From NCBI RefSeq assembly GCF_051020975.1, contig NW_027478168.1, positions 10,602,001 through 10,666,000 of the forward strand: a stretch of 64,000 nt of DNA, written 5' to 3'. Below the pieces are notes generated by a model. The model was not told the origin of the DNA and ran no database searches. It saw nothing but the letters and a program-made list of their open reading frames with translations. Of the stretch, positions 38,461 through 49,995 are shown one piece after another (positions within the stretch are counted from its first letter, which is position 1; each line of letters opens with the position of its first letter). This DNA is from Osmia lignaria lignaria. Lineage: Eukaryota > Arthropoda > Insecta > Hymenoptera > Megachilidae. The position numbers were made by a program, and so were the translations under genes.

Positions 38461-40055
38461 TTGCAGATTTATCTCAAGGGAAGGGGCCTGACGGACATAT
38501 TTCGAGATATTTCTTCTTCTTGTTGTTCTTCTTCTGCACAGCTAAGCTGGAAGTGGCATTTACAGCACGCAATAGTGCAGAGTTACCTCAAAGAAAGGGG
38601 CCACGGTGTTTCTGTATCTCTATTATGTTGGTGCGGCTTCGGAACTTTTAAATATCTTGATATATCTCGAGAACTACGCATCTGATCAAAAAATATCATA
38701 GAACATAAAAAGTAGGAAACTTAATTCTCTACAAAAAAGGTCTCTTAACATTTTGCCATAGCCCTCTTCGTTTCCGAGATATTTGCAGATTTATCTCAAG
38801 GGAAGGGGCCTGACGGACATTAATCGAGATATTTCTTCTTCTTGATGTTCTTCTTCTGCACAGCTAAGCTGGAAGTGGCATTTGCAGCTCGCAATAGTGC
38901 AGAGTTATCTCAAAGAAAGGGGCCACGGTGTTTCTGTATCTCTATTATGTTGGTGCGGCTTCGGAACTTTTAAATATCTTGATATATCTCGAGAACTACG
39001 CATCTGATCAAAAAATATCATAGAACATAAATTGTAGGAAACATAATTCTCTACAAAAAAGGTCTCTCAACATTTTGCCATAGCTCGCTTCGTTTCCGAG
39101 ATATTTGCAGATATATCTCAAGGGAAGGGGCCTGACGGACATATTTCGAGATATTTCTTCTTCTTGTTGTTCTTCTTCTGCACAGCTATGCTGGAAGTGG
39201 CATTTACAGCTCGCAATAGTGCAGAGTTATCTCAAAGAGAGGGGCCACGGTGTTTCTGTATCTCTATTATGTTGGTGCGGCTTCGGAACTTTTAAATATC
39301 TTGATATATCTCGAGAACTACGCATCTGATCAAAAAATATCATAGAAGATAAAAAGTAGGAAACTTAATTCTCTACAAAAAAGGTCTCTTAACATTTTGC
39401 CATAGCTCGCTTCGTTTCCGAGATATTTGCAGATTTATCTCAAGGGAAGTGGCCTGACGGACATATTTCGAGATATTTCTTCTTCTTGTTGTTCTTCTTC
39501 TGCACAGCAAAGCTGGAAGTGGCATTTGCGGCTCGCACTAGTGCAGAGTTATCTCAAAGAAAGGGGCCACGGTGTTTCTGTATCTCTATTATGTTGGTGC
39601 GGCTTCGGAACTTTTAAATATCTTGATATATCTCGAGAACTACGCATCTGATCAGAAAATATCATAGAAGATAAAAAGTAGGAAACTTAATTCTCTACAA
39701 AAAAGGTCTCTTAACATTTTGCCATAGCTCGCTTCGTTTCCGAGATATTTGCAGATTTATCTCAAGGGAAGGGGCCTGACGGACATATTTCGAGATATTT
39801 CTTCTTCTGCACAGCTAAGCTGGAAGTGGCATTTGCAGCGCGCAATAGTGCAGAGTTATCTCAAAGAAAGGGGCCACGGTGTTTCTGTATCTCTATTATG
39901 TTGGTGCGGCTTCGGAACTTTTAAATATCTTGATATATCTCGAGAACTACGCATCTGATCAAAAAATATCATAGAACATAAAAAGTAGGAATCCTAATTT
40001 TCTACAAAAAAGGTCTCTTAACATTTTGCCGTAGCTCGCTTCGTTTCCGAGATAT
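38461..40055 (+). repeat. Five monomers; the last is 307 bp
   Basis: Starts are 38461, 38783, 39105, 39427 and 39749. The unit at 38783 has three linked changes (GCCCTCTTCG just before it, CATTAATCGAG, TTGATGTTC) and 39105 has GCTATGCTGG. This ordered trio reappears at 43598 and 44886. The unit at 39749 lacks 15 bp of the pyrimidine stretch. Confidence 0.87.
39749..40055 (+). repeat. 307 bp monomer with a 15 bp pyrimidine-tract deletion
   Basis: Normal copies read TCTTCTTCT, TGTTGT, TCTTCTTCT. Here only one TCTTCTTCT remains (about 39800-39808), so one 9-mer and the 6 bp spacer are gone. That is the product expected from slippage between the two 9-mers. The same deletion occurs in a different background at 48740 and 49367. 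Confidence 0.9.
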
Positions 40056-43000
40056 TTGCAGATTTATCTCAAGGGAAGGGGCCTGACGGACATATTTCCA
40101 GATATTTCTTCTTCTTGTTGTTCTTCTTCTGCACAGCTAAGCTGGAAGTGGCATTTGCAGCTCGCAATAGTGCAGAGTTATCTCAAAGAAAGGGGCCACG
40201 GTGTTTCTGTATCTCTATTATGTTGGTGCGGCTTCGGAACTTTTAAATATCTTGATATATCTCGAGAACTACGCATCTGATCGAAAAATATCATAGAACA
40301 TAAAAAGTAGGAAACTTAATTCTCTACAAAAGAGGTCTCTTAACATTTTGCCATAGCTCGCTTCCTTTCCGAGATATTTGCAGATTTATCTCGAGGGAAG
40401 GGGCCTGACGGACATATTTCGAGATATTTCTTCTTCTTGTTGTTCTTCTTCTGCACAGCTAAGCTGGAAGCGGCATTTGCGGCTCGCACTAGTGCAGAGT
40501 TATCTCAAAGAAAGGGGCCACGGTGTTTCTGTATCTCTATTATGTTGGTGCGGCTTCGGATCTTTTAAATATCTCGATATATCTCGAAAACTACGCTTCT
40601 GATCAAAAAATATCATAGAACATAAATTGTAGGAAACATAATTCTCTACAAAAAAGGTCTCTTAACATTTTGCCATAGCTCGTTTCGTTTCCGAGATATT
40701 TGCAGATATATCTCAAGGGAAGGGGCCTGACAGACATATTTCGAGATATTTCCTCTTCTTGTTGTTCTTCTTCTGCACAGCTAAACTGGAAGTGGCATTT
40801 CCAGCTTGCAATAGCGCAGAGTTATCTCAAAGAAAGGGGCCACGGTGTTTCTGTATCTCTATTATGCTGGTGCGGCTTCGGAACTTTTAAATATCTTGAT
40901 ATATCTCGAGAACTACGCATCTGATCAAAAAATATCATAGAACATAAAAAGTAGGAAACTTAATTCTCTACAAATAAGGTCTCTTAACATTTTGCCATAG
41001 CTCGCTTCGGTTCCGAGATATTTGCAGATTTATCTCAAGGGAAGGGGCCTGACGGACATTTTTCGAGATATTTCTTCTTCTTGTTGTTCTTCTTCTGCAC
41101 AGCTAAGCTGGAAGTGGCATCTGCAGCTCGCAATAGTGCAGAGTTATCTCGAAGAAAGGGGCCACGGTGTTTCTGTATCTCTATTATGTTGGTGCGGCTT
41201 CGGAACTTTTAGATATCTTGATATATCTCGAGAACTACGCATCTGATCAAAAAATATCATAGAACATAAAAAGTAGGAAACTTAATTCTCTACAAAAAAG
41301 GTCTCTTAACATTTTGCCATAGCTCGCTTCGTTTCCGAGATATTTGCAGATTTATCTCAAGGGAAGGGGCCTGACGGACATATTTCGAGATATTTCTTCT
41401 TCTTGTTGTTCTTCTTCTGCACAGCTAAGCTGGAAGTGGCATTTGCAGCGCGCAATAGTGCAGAGTTATCTCAAAGAAAGGGGCCACTGTGTTTCTGTAT
41501 CTCTATTATGTTGGTGCGGCTTCCGAACTTTTAAATATCTTGATATATCTCGAGAACTACGCATCTGATCAAAAAATATCATAGAACATAAAAAGTAGGA
41601 ATCCTAATTTTCTACAAAAAAGGTCTCTTAACATTTTGCCGTAGCTCGCTTCGTTTCCGAGATATTTGCAGATTTATCTCAAGGGAAGGGGCCTGACGGA
41701 CATATTTCCAGATATTTCTTCTTCTTGTTGTTCTTCTTCTGCACAGCTAAGCTGGAAGTGGCATTTGCAGCTCGCAATAGTGCAGAGTTATCTCAAAGAA
41801 AGGGGCCACGGTGTTTCTGTATCTCCATTATGTTGGTGCGGCTTCGGAACTTTTAAATATCTTGATATATCTCGAGAACTACGCATCTGATCGAAAAATA
41901 TCATAGAACATAAAAAGTAGGAAACTTAATTCTCTACAAAAGAGGTCTCTTAACATTTTGCCATAGCTCGCTTCGTTGCCGAGATATTTGCAGATTTATC
42001 TCGAGGGAAGGGGCCTGACGGACATATTTCGAGATATTTCTTCTTCTTGTTGTTCTTCTTCTGCACAGCTAAGCTGGAAGCGGCATTTGCGGCTCGCACT
42101 AGTGCAGAGTTATCTCAAAGAAAGGGGCCACGGTGTTTCTGTATCTCTATTATGTTGGTGCGGCTTCCGAACTTTTAAATATCTTGATATATCTCGAGAA
42201 CTACGCATCTGATCGAAAAATATCATAGAACATAAAAAGTAGGAAACTTCATTCTCTACAAAAGAGGTCTCTTAACATTTTGCCATAGCTCGCTTCGTTT
42301 CCGAGATATTTGCAGATTTATCTCGAGGGAAGGGGCCTGAGGGACATATTTCGAGATATTTCTTCTTCTTGTTGTTCTTCTTCTGCACAGCTAAGCTGGA
42401 AGCGGCATTTGCGGCTCGCACTAGTGCAGAGTTATCTCAGAGAAAGGGGCCACGGTGTTTCTGTATCTCTATTATGTTGGTGCGGCTTCGGATCTTTTAA
42501 ATATCTCGATATATCTCGAAAACTACGCTTCTGATCAAAAAATATCATAGAACATAAATTGTAAGAAACATAATTCTCTACAAAAAAGGTCTCTTAACAT
42601 TTTGCCATAGCTCGCTTCGGTTCCGAGATATCTGCAGATTTATCTCAAGGTAAGGGGCCTCACGGACATTTTTCGAGATATTTCTTCTTCTTGTTGTTCT
42701 TCTTCTGCACAGCTAAGCTGGAAGTGGCATCTGCAGCTCGCAATAGTGCAGAGTTATCTCGAAGAAAGGGGCCTCGGTGTTTCTGTATCTCTATTATGTT
42801 GGTGCGGCTTCGGAACTTTTAGATATCTTGATATATCTCGAGAACTACGCATCTGATCAAAAAATATCATAGAACATAAAAAGTAGGAAACTTAATTCTC
42901 TACAAAAAAGGTCTCTTAACATTTTGCCATAGCTCGCTTCGTTTCCGAGATATTTGCAGATTTATCTCAAGGGAAGGGGCCTGAGGGACATATTTCGAGA

Positions 43001-43275
43001 TATTTCTTCTTCTTGTTGTTCTTCTTCTGCACAGCTAAGCTGGAAGCGGCATTTGCGGCTCGCACTAGTGCAGAGTTATCTCAAAGAAAGGGGCCACGGT
43101 GTTTCTGTATCTCTATTATGTTGGTGCGGCTTCGGATCTTTTAAATATCTCGATATATCTCGAAAACTACGCTTCTGATCAAAAAATATCATAGAACATA
43201 AATTGTAAGAAACATAATTCTCTACAAAAAAGGTCTCTTAACATTTTGCCATAGCTCGTTTCGTTTCCGAGATAT
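40056..43275 (+). repeat. Imperfect 5-monomer repeat, 2 copies (1610 bp period)
   Basis: Units start at 40056, 40378, 40700, 41022, 41344, then 41666, 41988, 42310, 42632, 42954. Pairs 1 (ATTTCCAGATATT, GCCGTAGCTC before it), 2 (TCTCGAGGGAAGG, AAGCGGC) and 4 (CATTTTTCGAG, ATCTGCAGC, TCTCGAAG, TTAGATATC) match at +1610. Pairs 3 and 5 do not, because 42310 and 42954 are both of an AAGCGGC plus CGGATCTTTT type. GGAATCCTAATTTTC recurs near 39990 and 41600. Confidence 0.82.
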
Positions 43276-46173
43276 TTGCAGATTTATCTCAAGGTAAGGG
43301 GCCTGACGGACATATTTCGAGATATTTCTTCTTCTTGTTGTTCTTCTTCTGCACAGCTAAGCCGGAAGTGGCATTTGCGGCTCGCACTAGTGCAGAGTTA
43401 TCTCAAAGAAAGGGGCCACGGTGTTTCTGTATCTCTATTATGTTGGTGCGGCTTCGGAACTTTTAAATATCTTGATATATCTCGAGAACTACGCATCTGA
43501 TCAGAAAATATCATAGAAGATAAAAAGTAGGAAACTTAATTCTCTACAAAAAAGGTCTCTTAACATTTTGCCATAGCTCGCTTCGTTTCCGAGATATTTG
43601 CAGATTTATCTCAAGGTAAGGGGCCTGACGGACATATTTCGAGATATTTCTTCTTCTTGTTGTTCTTCTTCTGCACAGCTAAGCTGGAAGTGGCATTTAC
43701 AGCACGCAATAGTGCAGAGTTATCTCAAAGAAAGGGGCCACGGTGTTTCTGTATCTCTATTATGTTGGTGCGGCTTCGGAACTTTTAAATATCTTGATAT
43801 ATCTCGAGAACTACGCATCAGATAAAAAAATATCATAGAACATAAAAAGTAGGAAACTTAATTCACTACAAAAAAGGTCTCTTAACATTTTGCCATAGCC
43901 CTCTTCGTTTCCGAGATATTTGCAGATTTATCTCAAGGGAAGGGGCCTGACGGACATTAATCGAGATATTTCTTCTTCTTGATGTTCTTCTTCTGCACAG
44001 CTAAGCTGGAAGTGGCATTTGCAGCTCGCAATAGTGCAGAGTTATCTCAAAGAAAGGGGCCACGGTGTTTCTGTATCTCTATTATGTTGGTGCGGCTTCG
44101 GAACTTTTAAATATCTTGATATATCTCGAGAACTACGCATCTGATCAAAAAATATCATAGAACATAAATTGTAGGAAACATAATTCTCTACAAAAAAGGT
44201 CTCTCAACATTTTGCCATAGCTCGCTTCGTTTCCGAGATATTTGCAGATATATCTCAAGGGAAGGGGCCTGACGGACATATTTCGAGATATTTCTTCTTC
44301 TTGTTGTTCTTCTTCTGCACAGCTATGCTGGAAGTGGCATTTACAGCTCGCAATAGTGCAGAGTTATCTCAAAGAAAGGGGCCACGGTGTTGCTGTATCT
44401 CTATTATGTTGGTGCGGCTTCGGAACTTTTAAATATCTTGATATATCTCGAGAACTACGCATCTGATCAAAAAATATCATAGAACATAAAAAGTAGGAAA
44501 CTTAATTCTCTACAAAAAAGGTCTCTTAACATTTTGCCATAGCTCGCTTCGTTTCCGAGATATTTGCAGATTTATCTCAAGGGAAGGGGCCTAACGGACA
44601 TGTTTCGAGATTTTTCTTCTTCTTGTTGTTCTTCTTCTGCACAGCTAAACTGGAAGTGGCATTTCCAGCTCGCAATAGTGCAGAGTTATCTCAAAGAGTG
44701 GGGCCACGGTGTTTCTGTATCTCTATTATGTTGGTGCGGCTTCGGAACTTTTAAATATCTTGATATATCTCGAGAACTACGCATCTGATCAAAAAATATC
44801 ATAGAAGATAAAAAGTAGGAAACTTAATTCTCTACAAAAAAGGTCTCTTAACATTTTGCCATAGCTCGCTTCGTTTCCGAGATATTTGCAGATTTATCTC
44901 AAGGGAAGGGGCCTGACGGACATATTTCGAGATATTTCTTCTTCTTGTTGTTCTTCTTCTGCACAGCTAAGCTGGAAGTGGCATTTACAGCTCGCAATAG
45001 TGCAGAGTTATCTCAAAGAAAGGGGCCACGGTGTTTCTGTATCTCTATTATGTTGGTGCGGCTTCGGAACTTTTAAATATCTTGATATATCTCGAGAACT
45101 ACGCATCAGATAAAAAAATATCATAGAACATAAAAAGTAGGAAACTTAATTCACTACAAAAAAGGTCTCTTAACATTTTGCCATAGCCCTCTTCGTTTCC
45201 GAGATATTTGCAGATTTATCTCAAGGGAAGGGGCCTGACGGACATTAATCGAGATATTTCTTCTTCTTGATGTTCTTCTTCTGCACAGCTAAGCTGGAAG
45301 TGGCATTTGCAGCTCGCAATAGTGCAGAGTTATCTCAAAGAAAGGGGCCACGGTGTTTCTGTATCTCTATTATGTTGGTGCGGCTTCGGAACTTTTAAAT
45401 ATCTTGATATATCTCGAGAACTACGCATCTGATCAAAAAATATCATAGAACATAAATTGTAGGAAACATAATTCTCTACAAAAAAGGTCTCTCAACATTT
45501 TGCCATAGCTCGCTTCGTTTCCGAGATATTTGCAGATATATCTCAAGGGAAGGGGCCTGACGGACATATTTCGAGATATTTCTTCTTCTTGTTGTTCTTC
45601 TTCTGCACAGCTATGCTGGAAGTGGCATTTACAGCTCGCAATAGTGCAGAGTTATCTCAAAGAAAGGGGCCACGGTGTTTCTGTATCTCTATTATGTTGG
45701 TGCGGCTTCGGAACTTTTAAATATCTTGATATATCTCGAGAACTACGCATCTGATCAAAAAATATCATAGAAGATAAAAAGTAGGAAACTTAATTCTCTA
45801 CAAAAAAGGTCTCTTAACATTTTGCCATAGCTCGCTTCGTTTCCGAGATATTTGCAGATTTATCTCAAGGGAAGGGGCCTGACGGACATATTTCGAGATA
45901 TTTCTTCTTCTTGTTGTTCTTCTTCTGCACAGCTAAGCTGGAAGTGGCATTTGCGGCTCGCACTAGTGCAGAGTTATCTCAAAGAAAGGGGCCACGGTGT
46001 TTCTGTATCTCTATTATGTTGGTGCGGTTTCGGAACTTTTAAATATCTTGATATATCTCGAGAACTACGCATCTGATCAAAAAATATCATAGAACATAAA
46101 AAGTAGGAAACTTAATTCTCTACAAATAAGGTCTCTTAACATTTTGCCATAGCTCGCTTCGTTTCCGAGATAT
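43276..46173 (+). repeat. 4-monomer higher-order repeat, 2 copies plus one leading unit (1288 bp)
   Basis: After the unit at 43276, four-unit sets begin at 43598 and 44886. Each set has a unit ending CATCAGATAAAAAAATATC, then the triple-lesion unit (43920, 45208), then the GCTATGCTGG unit (44242, 45530), then a variable unit (44564, 45852). The unit at 44564 has private CATGTTTCGAGATTTTTC and GAGTGGGG changes. The first three units are also homologous to 38461-39426, so one segment occurs three times. Confidence 0.9.
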
Positions 46174-48739
46174 TTGCAGATTTATTTCAAGGGAAGGGGC
46201 CTGACGGACATATTTCGAGATATTTCTTCTTCTTGTTGTTCTTCTTCTGCGCAGCTAAGCTGGAAGTGGCATTTGCAGCTCGCAATAGTGCAGAGATATC
46301 TCAAAGAAAGGGGCCACGCTGTTTCTGTATCTCTATTATGTTGGTGCGGCTTCGGAACTTTTAAATATCTTGATATATCTCGAGAGCTACGCGTCTGATC
46401 AAAAAATATCATAGAACATAAAAAGTAGGAAACTTAATTCTCTACAAAAGAGGTCTCTTAACATTTTGCCATAGCTCGCTTCGTTTCCGAGATATTTGCA
46501 GATTTATCTCAAGGGAAGGGGCCTAACGGACATATTTCGAGATATTTCTTCTTCTTGTTGTTCTTCTGCACAGCTAAGCTGGAAGTGGCATTTGCAGCTC
46601 GCAATAGTGCATAGTTATCTGAAAGAAAGGGGCCACGGTGTTTCTGTATCTCTATTATGTTGGTGCGGCTTCGGAACTTTTAAATATCTTGATATATCTC
46701 GAGAACTACGCATCTGATCAAAAAATATCATAGAACATAAAAAGTAGGAAACTTAATTCGCTACAAAAAAGGTCTCTTAACATTTTGCCATAGCTCGCTT
46801 CGTTTGCGAGATATTTGCAGATTTATCTCAAGGGAAGTGGCCTGACGGACATATTTCGAGATATTTCTTCTTCTTGTTGTTCTTCTTCTGCACAGCTAAG
46901 CTGGAAGTGGCATTTGCGGCTCGCACTAGTGCAGAGTTATCTCAAAGAAAGGGGCCACGGTGTTTCTGTATCTCTATTATGTTGGTGCGGCTTCGGAACT
47001 TTTAAATATCTTGATATATCTCGAGAACTACGCATCTGATCAGAAAATATCATAGAAGATAAAAAGTAGGAAACTTAATTCTCTACAAAAAAGGTCTCTT
47101 AACATTTTGCCATAGCTCGCTTCGTTTCCGAGATATTCGCAGATTTATCTCAAGGTAAGGGGCCTGACGTACATATTTCGAGATATTTCTTCTTCTTGTT
47201 GTTCTTCTTCTGCACAGCTAAGCTGGAAGTGGCATTTGCAGCTCGCAATAGTGCATAGTTATCTGAAAGAAAGGGGCCACGGTGTTTCTGTATCTCTATT
47301 ATGTTGGTGCGGCTTCGGAACTTTATATATCTTGATATATCTCGAGAACTACGCATCTGATCAAAAAATATCATAGAACATAAAAAGTAGGAAACTTAAT
47401 TCGCTCAAAAAAGGTCTCTTAACATTTTGCCATAGCTCGCTTCGTTTCCGAGATATTTGCAGATTTATCTCAAGGGAAGGGGCCTAACGGACATATTTCG
47501 TGATATTTCTTCTTCTTGTTGTTCTTCTTCTGCGCAGCTAAGCTGGAAGTGGCATTTGCAGCTCGCAATAGTGCAGAGATATCTCAAAGAAAGGGGCCAC
47601 GCTGCTTCTGTATCTCTATTATGTTGGTGCGGCTTCGGAACTTTTAAATATCTTGATATATCTCGAGAGCTACGCGTCTGATCAAAAAATATCATAGAAC
47701 ATAAAAAGTAGGAAACTTAATTCTCTACAAAAGAGGTCTCTTAACATTTTGCCATAGCTCGCTTCGTTTCCGAGATATTTGCAGATTTATCTCAAGGGAA
47801 GGGGCCTAACGGACATATTTCGAGATATTTCTTCTTCTTGTTGTTCTTCTGCACAGCTAAGCTGGAAGTGGCATTTGCAGCTCGCAATAGTGCATAGTTA
47901 TCTGAAAGAAAGGGGCCACGGTGTTTCTGTATCTCTATTATGTTGGTGCGGCTTCGGAACTTTTAAATATCTTGATATATCTCGAGAACTACGCATCTGA
48001 TCAAAAAATATCATAGAACATAAAAAGTAGGAAACTTAATTCGCTACAAAAAAGGTCTCTTAACATTTTGCCATAGCTCGCTTCGTTTCCGAGATATTTG
48101 CAGATTTATCTCAAGGGAAGTGGCCTGACGGACATATTTCGAGATATTTCTTCTTCTTGTTGTTCTTCTTCTGCACAGCTAAGCTGGAAGTGGCATTTGC
48201 GGCTCGCACTAGTGCAGAGTTATCTCAAAGAAAGGGGCCACGGTGTTTCTGTATCTCTATTATGTTGGTGCGGCTTCGGAACTTTTAAATATCTTGATAT
48301 ATCTCGAGAACTACGCATCTGATCAGAAAATATCATAGAAGATAAAAAGTAGGAAACTTAATTCTCTACAAAAAAGGTCTCTTAACATTTTGCCATAGCT
48401 CGCTTCGTTTCCGAGATATTTGCAGATTTATCTCAAGGTAAGGGGCCTGACGGACATATTTCGAGATATTTCTTCTTCTTGTTGTTCTTCTTCTGCACAG
48501 CTAAGCTGGTAGTGGCATTTGCAGCTCGCAATAGTGCATAGTTATCTGAAAGAAAGGGGCCACGGTGTTTCTGTATCTCTATTATGTTGGTGCGGCTTCG
48601 GAACTTTATATATCTTGATATATCTCGAGAACTACGCATCTGATCAAAAAATATCATAGAACATAAAAAGTAGGAAACTTAATTCGCTCAAAAAAGGTCT
48701 CTTAACATTTTGCCATAGCTCGCTTCGTTTCCGAGATAT
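46174..48739 (+). repeat. Shortened 4-monomer repeat, 2 copies (1283 bp period)
   Basis: Units are 46174, 46496, 46815, 47137 and 47457, 47779, 48098, 48420. The second unit of each set is 319 bp, with one TTC lost from the pyrimidine stretch. The fourth is 320 bp, from two single-base losses (AACTTTATATATC and TTCGCTCAAAAAAGG). Other shared marks are GAGATATCTC with CCACGCTG in unit 1 and GTGCATAGTTATCTGAAAG in units 2 and 4. The indels were copied with the block, so they predate the duplication. Confidence 0.92.
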
Positions 48740-49995
48740 TTGCAGATTTATCTCAAGGGAAGGGGCCTAACGGACATATTTCGTGATATTTCTTCTTCTG
48801 CACAGCTAAGCTGGAAGTGGCATTTGCAGCTCGCATTAGTGCAGAGTTATCTCAAAGAAAGGGGCCACGGTGTTTCTGTATCTCTATTATGTTGGTGCGG
48901 CTTCTTGACTTTTAAATATCTTGATATATCTCGAGAACTACGCATCTGATCAAAAAATATCATAGAACATAAAAAGTAGGAAACTCAATTCTCTACAAAA
49001 AAGGTCTCTTAACATTTTGCAATAGCTCGCTTCGTTTCCGAGATATTTGCAGATTTATCTCAAGGGAAGGGGCCTGACGGACATATTTCGAGATGTTTCT
49101 TCTTCTTGTTGTTCTTCTTCTGCACAGCTAAGCTGGAAGTGGCATTTGCAGCTCGCAATAGTGCATAGTTATCTGAAAGAAAGGGGCCACGGTGTTTCTG
49201 TATCTCTATTATGTTGGTGCGGCTTCGGAACTTTATATATCTTGATATATCTCGAGAACTACGCATCTGATCAAAAAATATCATAGAACATAAAAAGTAG
49301 GAAACTTAATTCGCTCAAAAAAGGTCTCTTAACATTTTGCCATAGCTCGCTTCGTTTCCGAGATATTTGCAGATTTATCTCAAGGGAAGGGGCCTAACGG
49401 ACATATTTCGTGATATTTCTTCTTCTGCACAGCTAAGCTGGAAGTGGCATTTGCAGCTCGCATTAGTGCAGAGTTATCTCAAAGAAAGGGGCCACGGTGT
49501 TTCTGTATCTCTATTATGTTGGTGCGGCTTCTTGACTTTTAAATATCTTGTTATATCTCGAGAACTACGCATCTGATCAAAAAATATCATAGAACATAAA
49601 AAGTAGGAAACTCAATTCTCTACAAAAAAGGTCTCTTAACATTTTGCAATAGCTCGCTTCGTTTCCGAGATATTTGCAGATTTATCTCAAGGGAAGGGGC
49701 CTGACGGACATATTTCGAGATGTTTCTTCTTCTTGTTGTTCTTCTTCTGCACAGCTAAGCTGGAAGTGGCATTTGCAGCTCGCAATTGTGCAGAGTTATC
49801 TCGAAGAAAGGGGCCACGGTGTTTCTGTATCTCTATTATGTTGGTGCGGCTTCGGAACTTTTAGATATCTTGATATATCTCGAAAACTACGCATCTGATC
49901 AAAAAATATCATAGAACATAAAAAGTAGGAAACTTAATTCTCTACAAAAAAGGTCTCTTAACATTTTGCCATAGCTCGCTTCGTTTCCGAGATAT
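48740..49995 (+). repeat. Shortened dimer repeat, 2 copies (627 bp offset)
   Basis: Units are 48740 (307 bp), 49047 (320 bp), 49367 (307 bp) and 49674 (322 bp). The 307 bp units share the 15 bp tract deletion, CGTGATATTTC, CGCATTAG and GGCTTCTTGAC. The second units share CGAGATGTTTC and a preceding TTTTGCAATAGC. The unit at 49674 switches partway to a TCTCGAAG/TTAGATATC tail like 41022, so it is probably recombinant. Confidence 0.88.
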
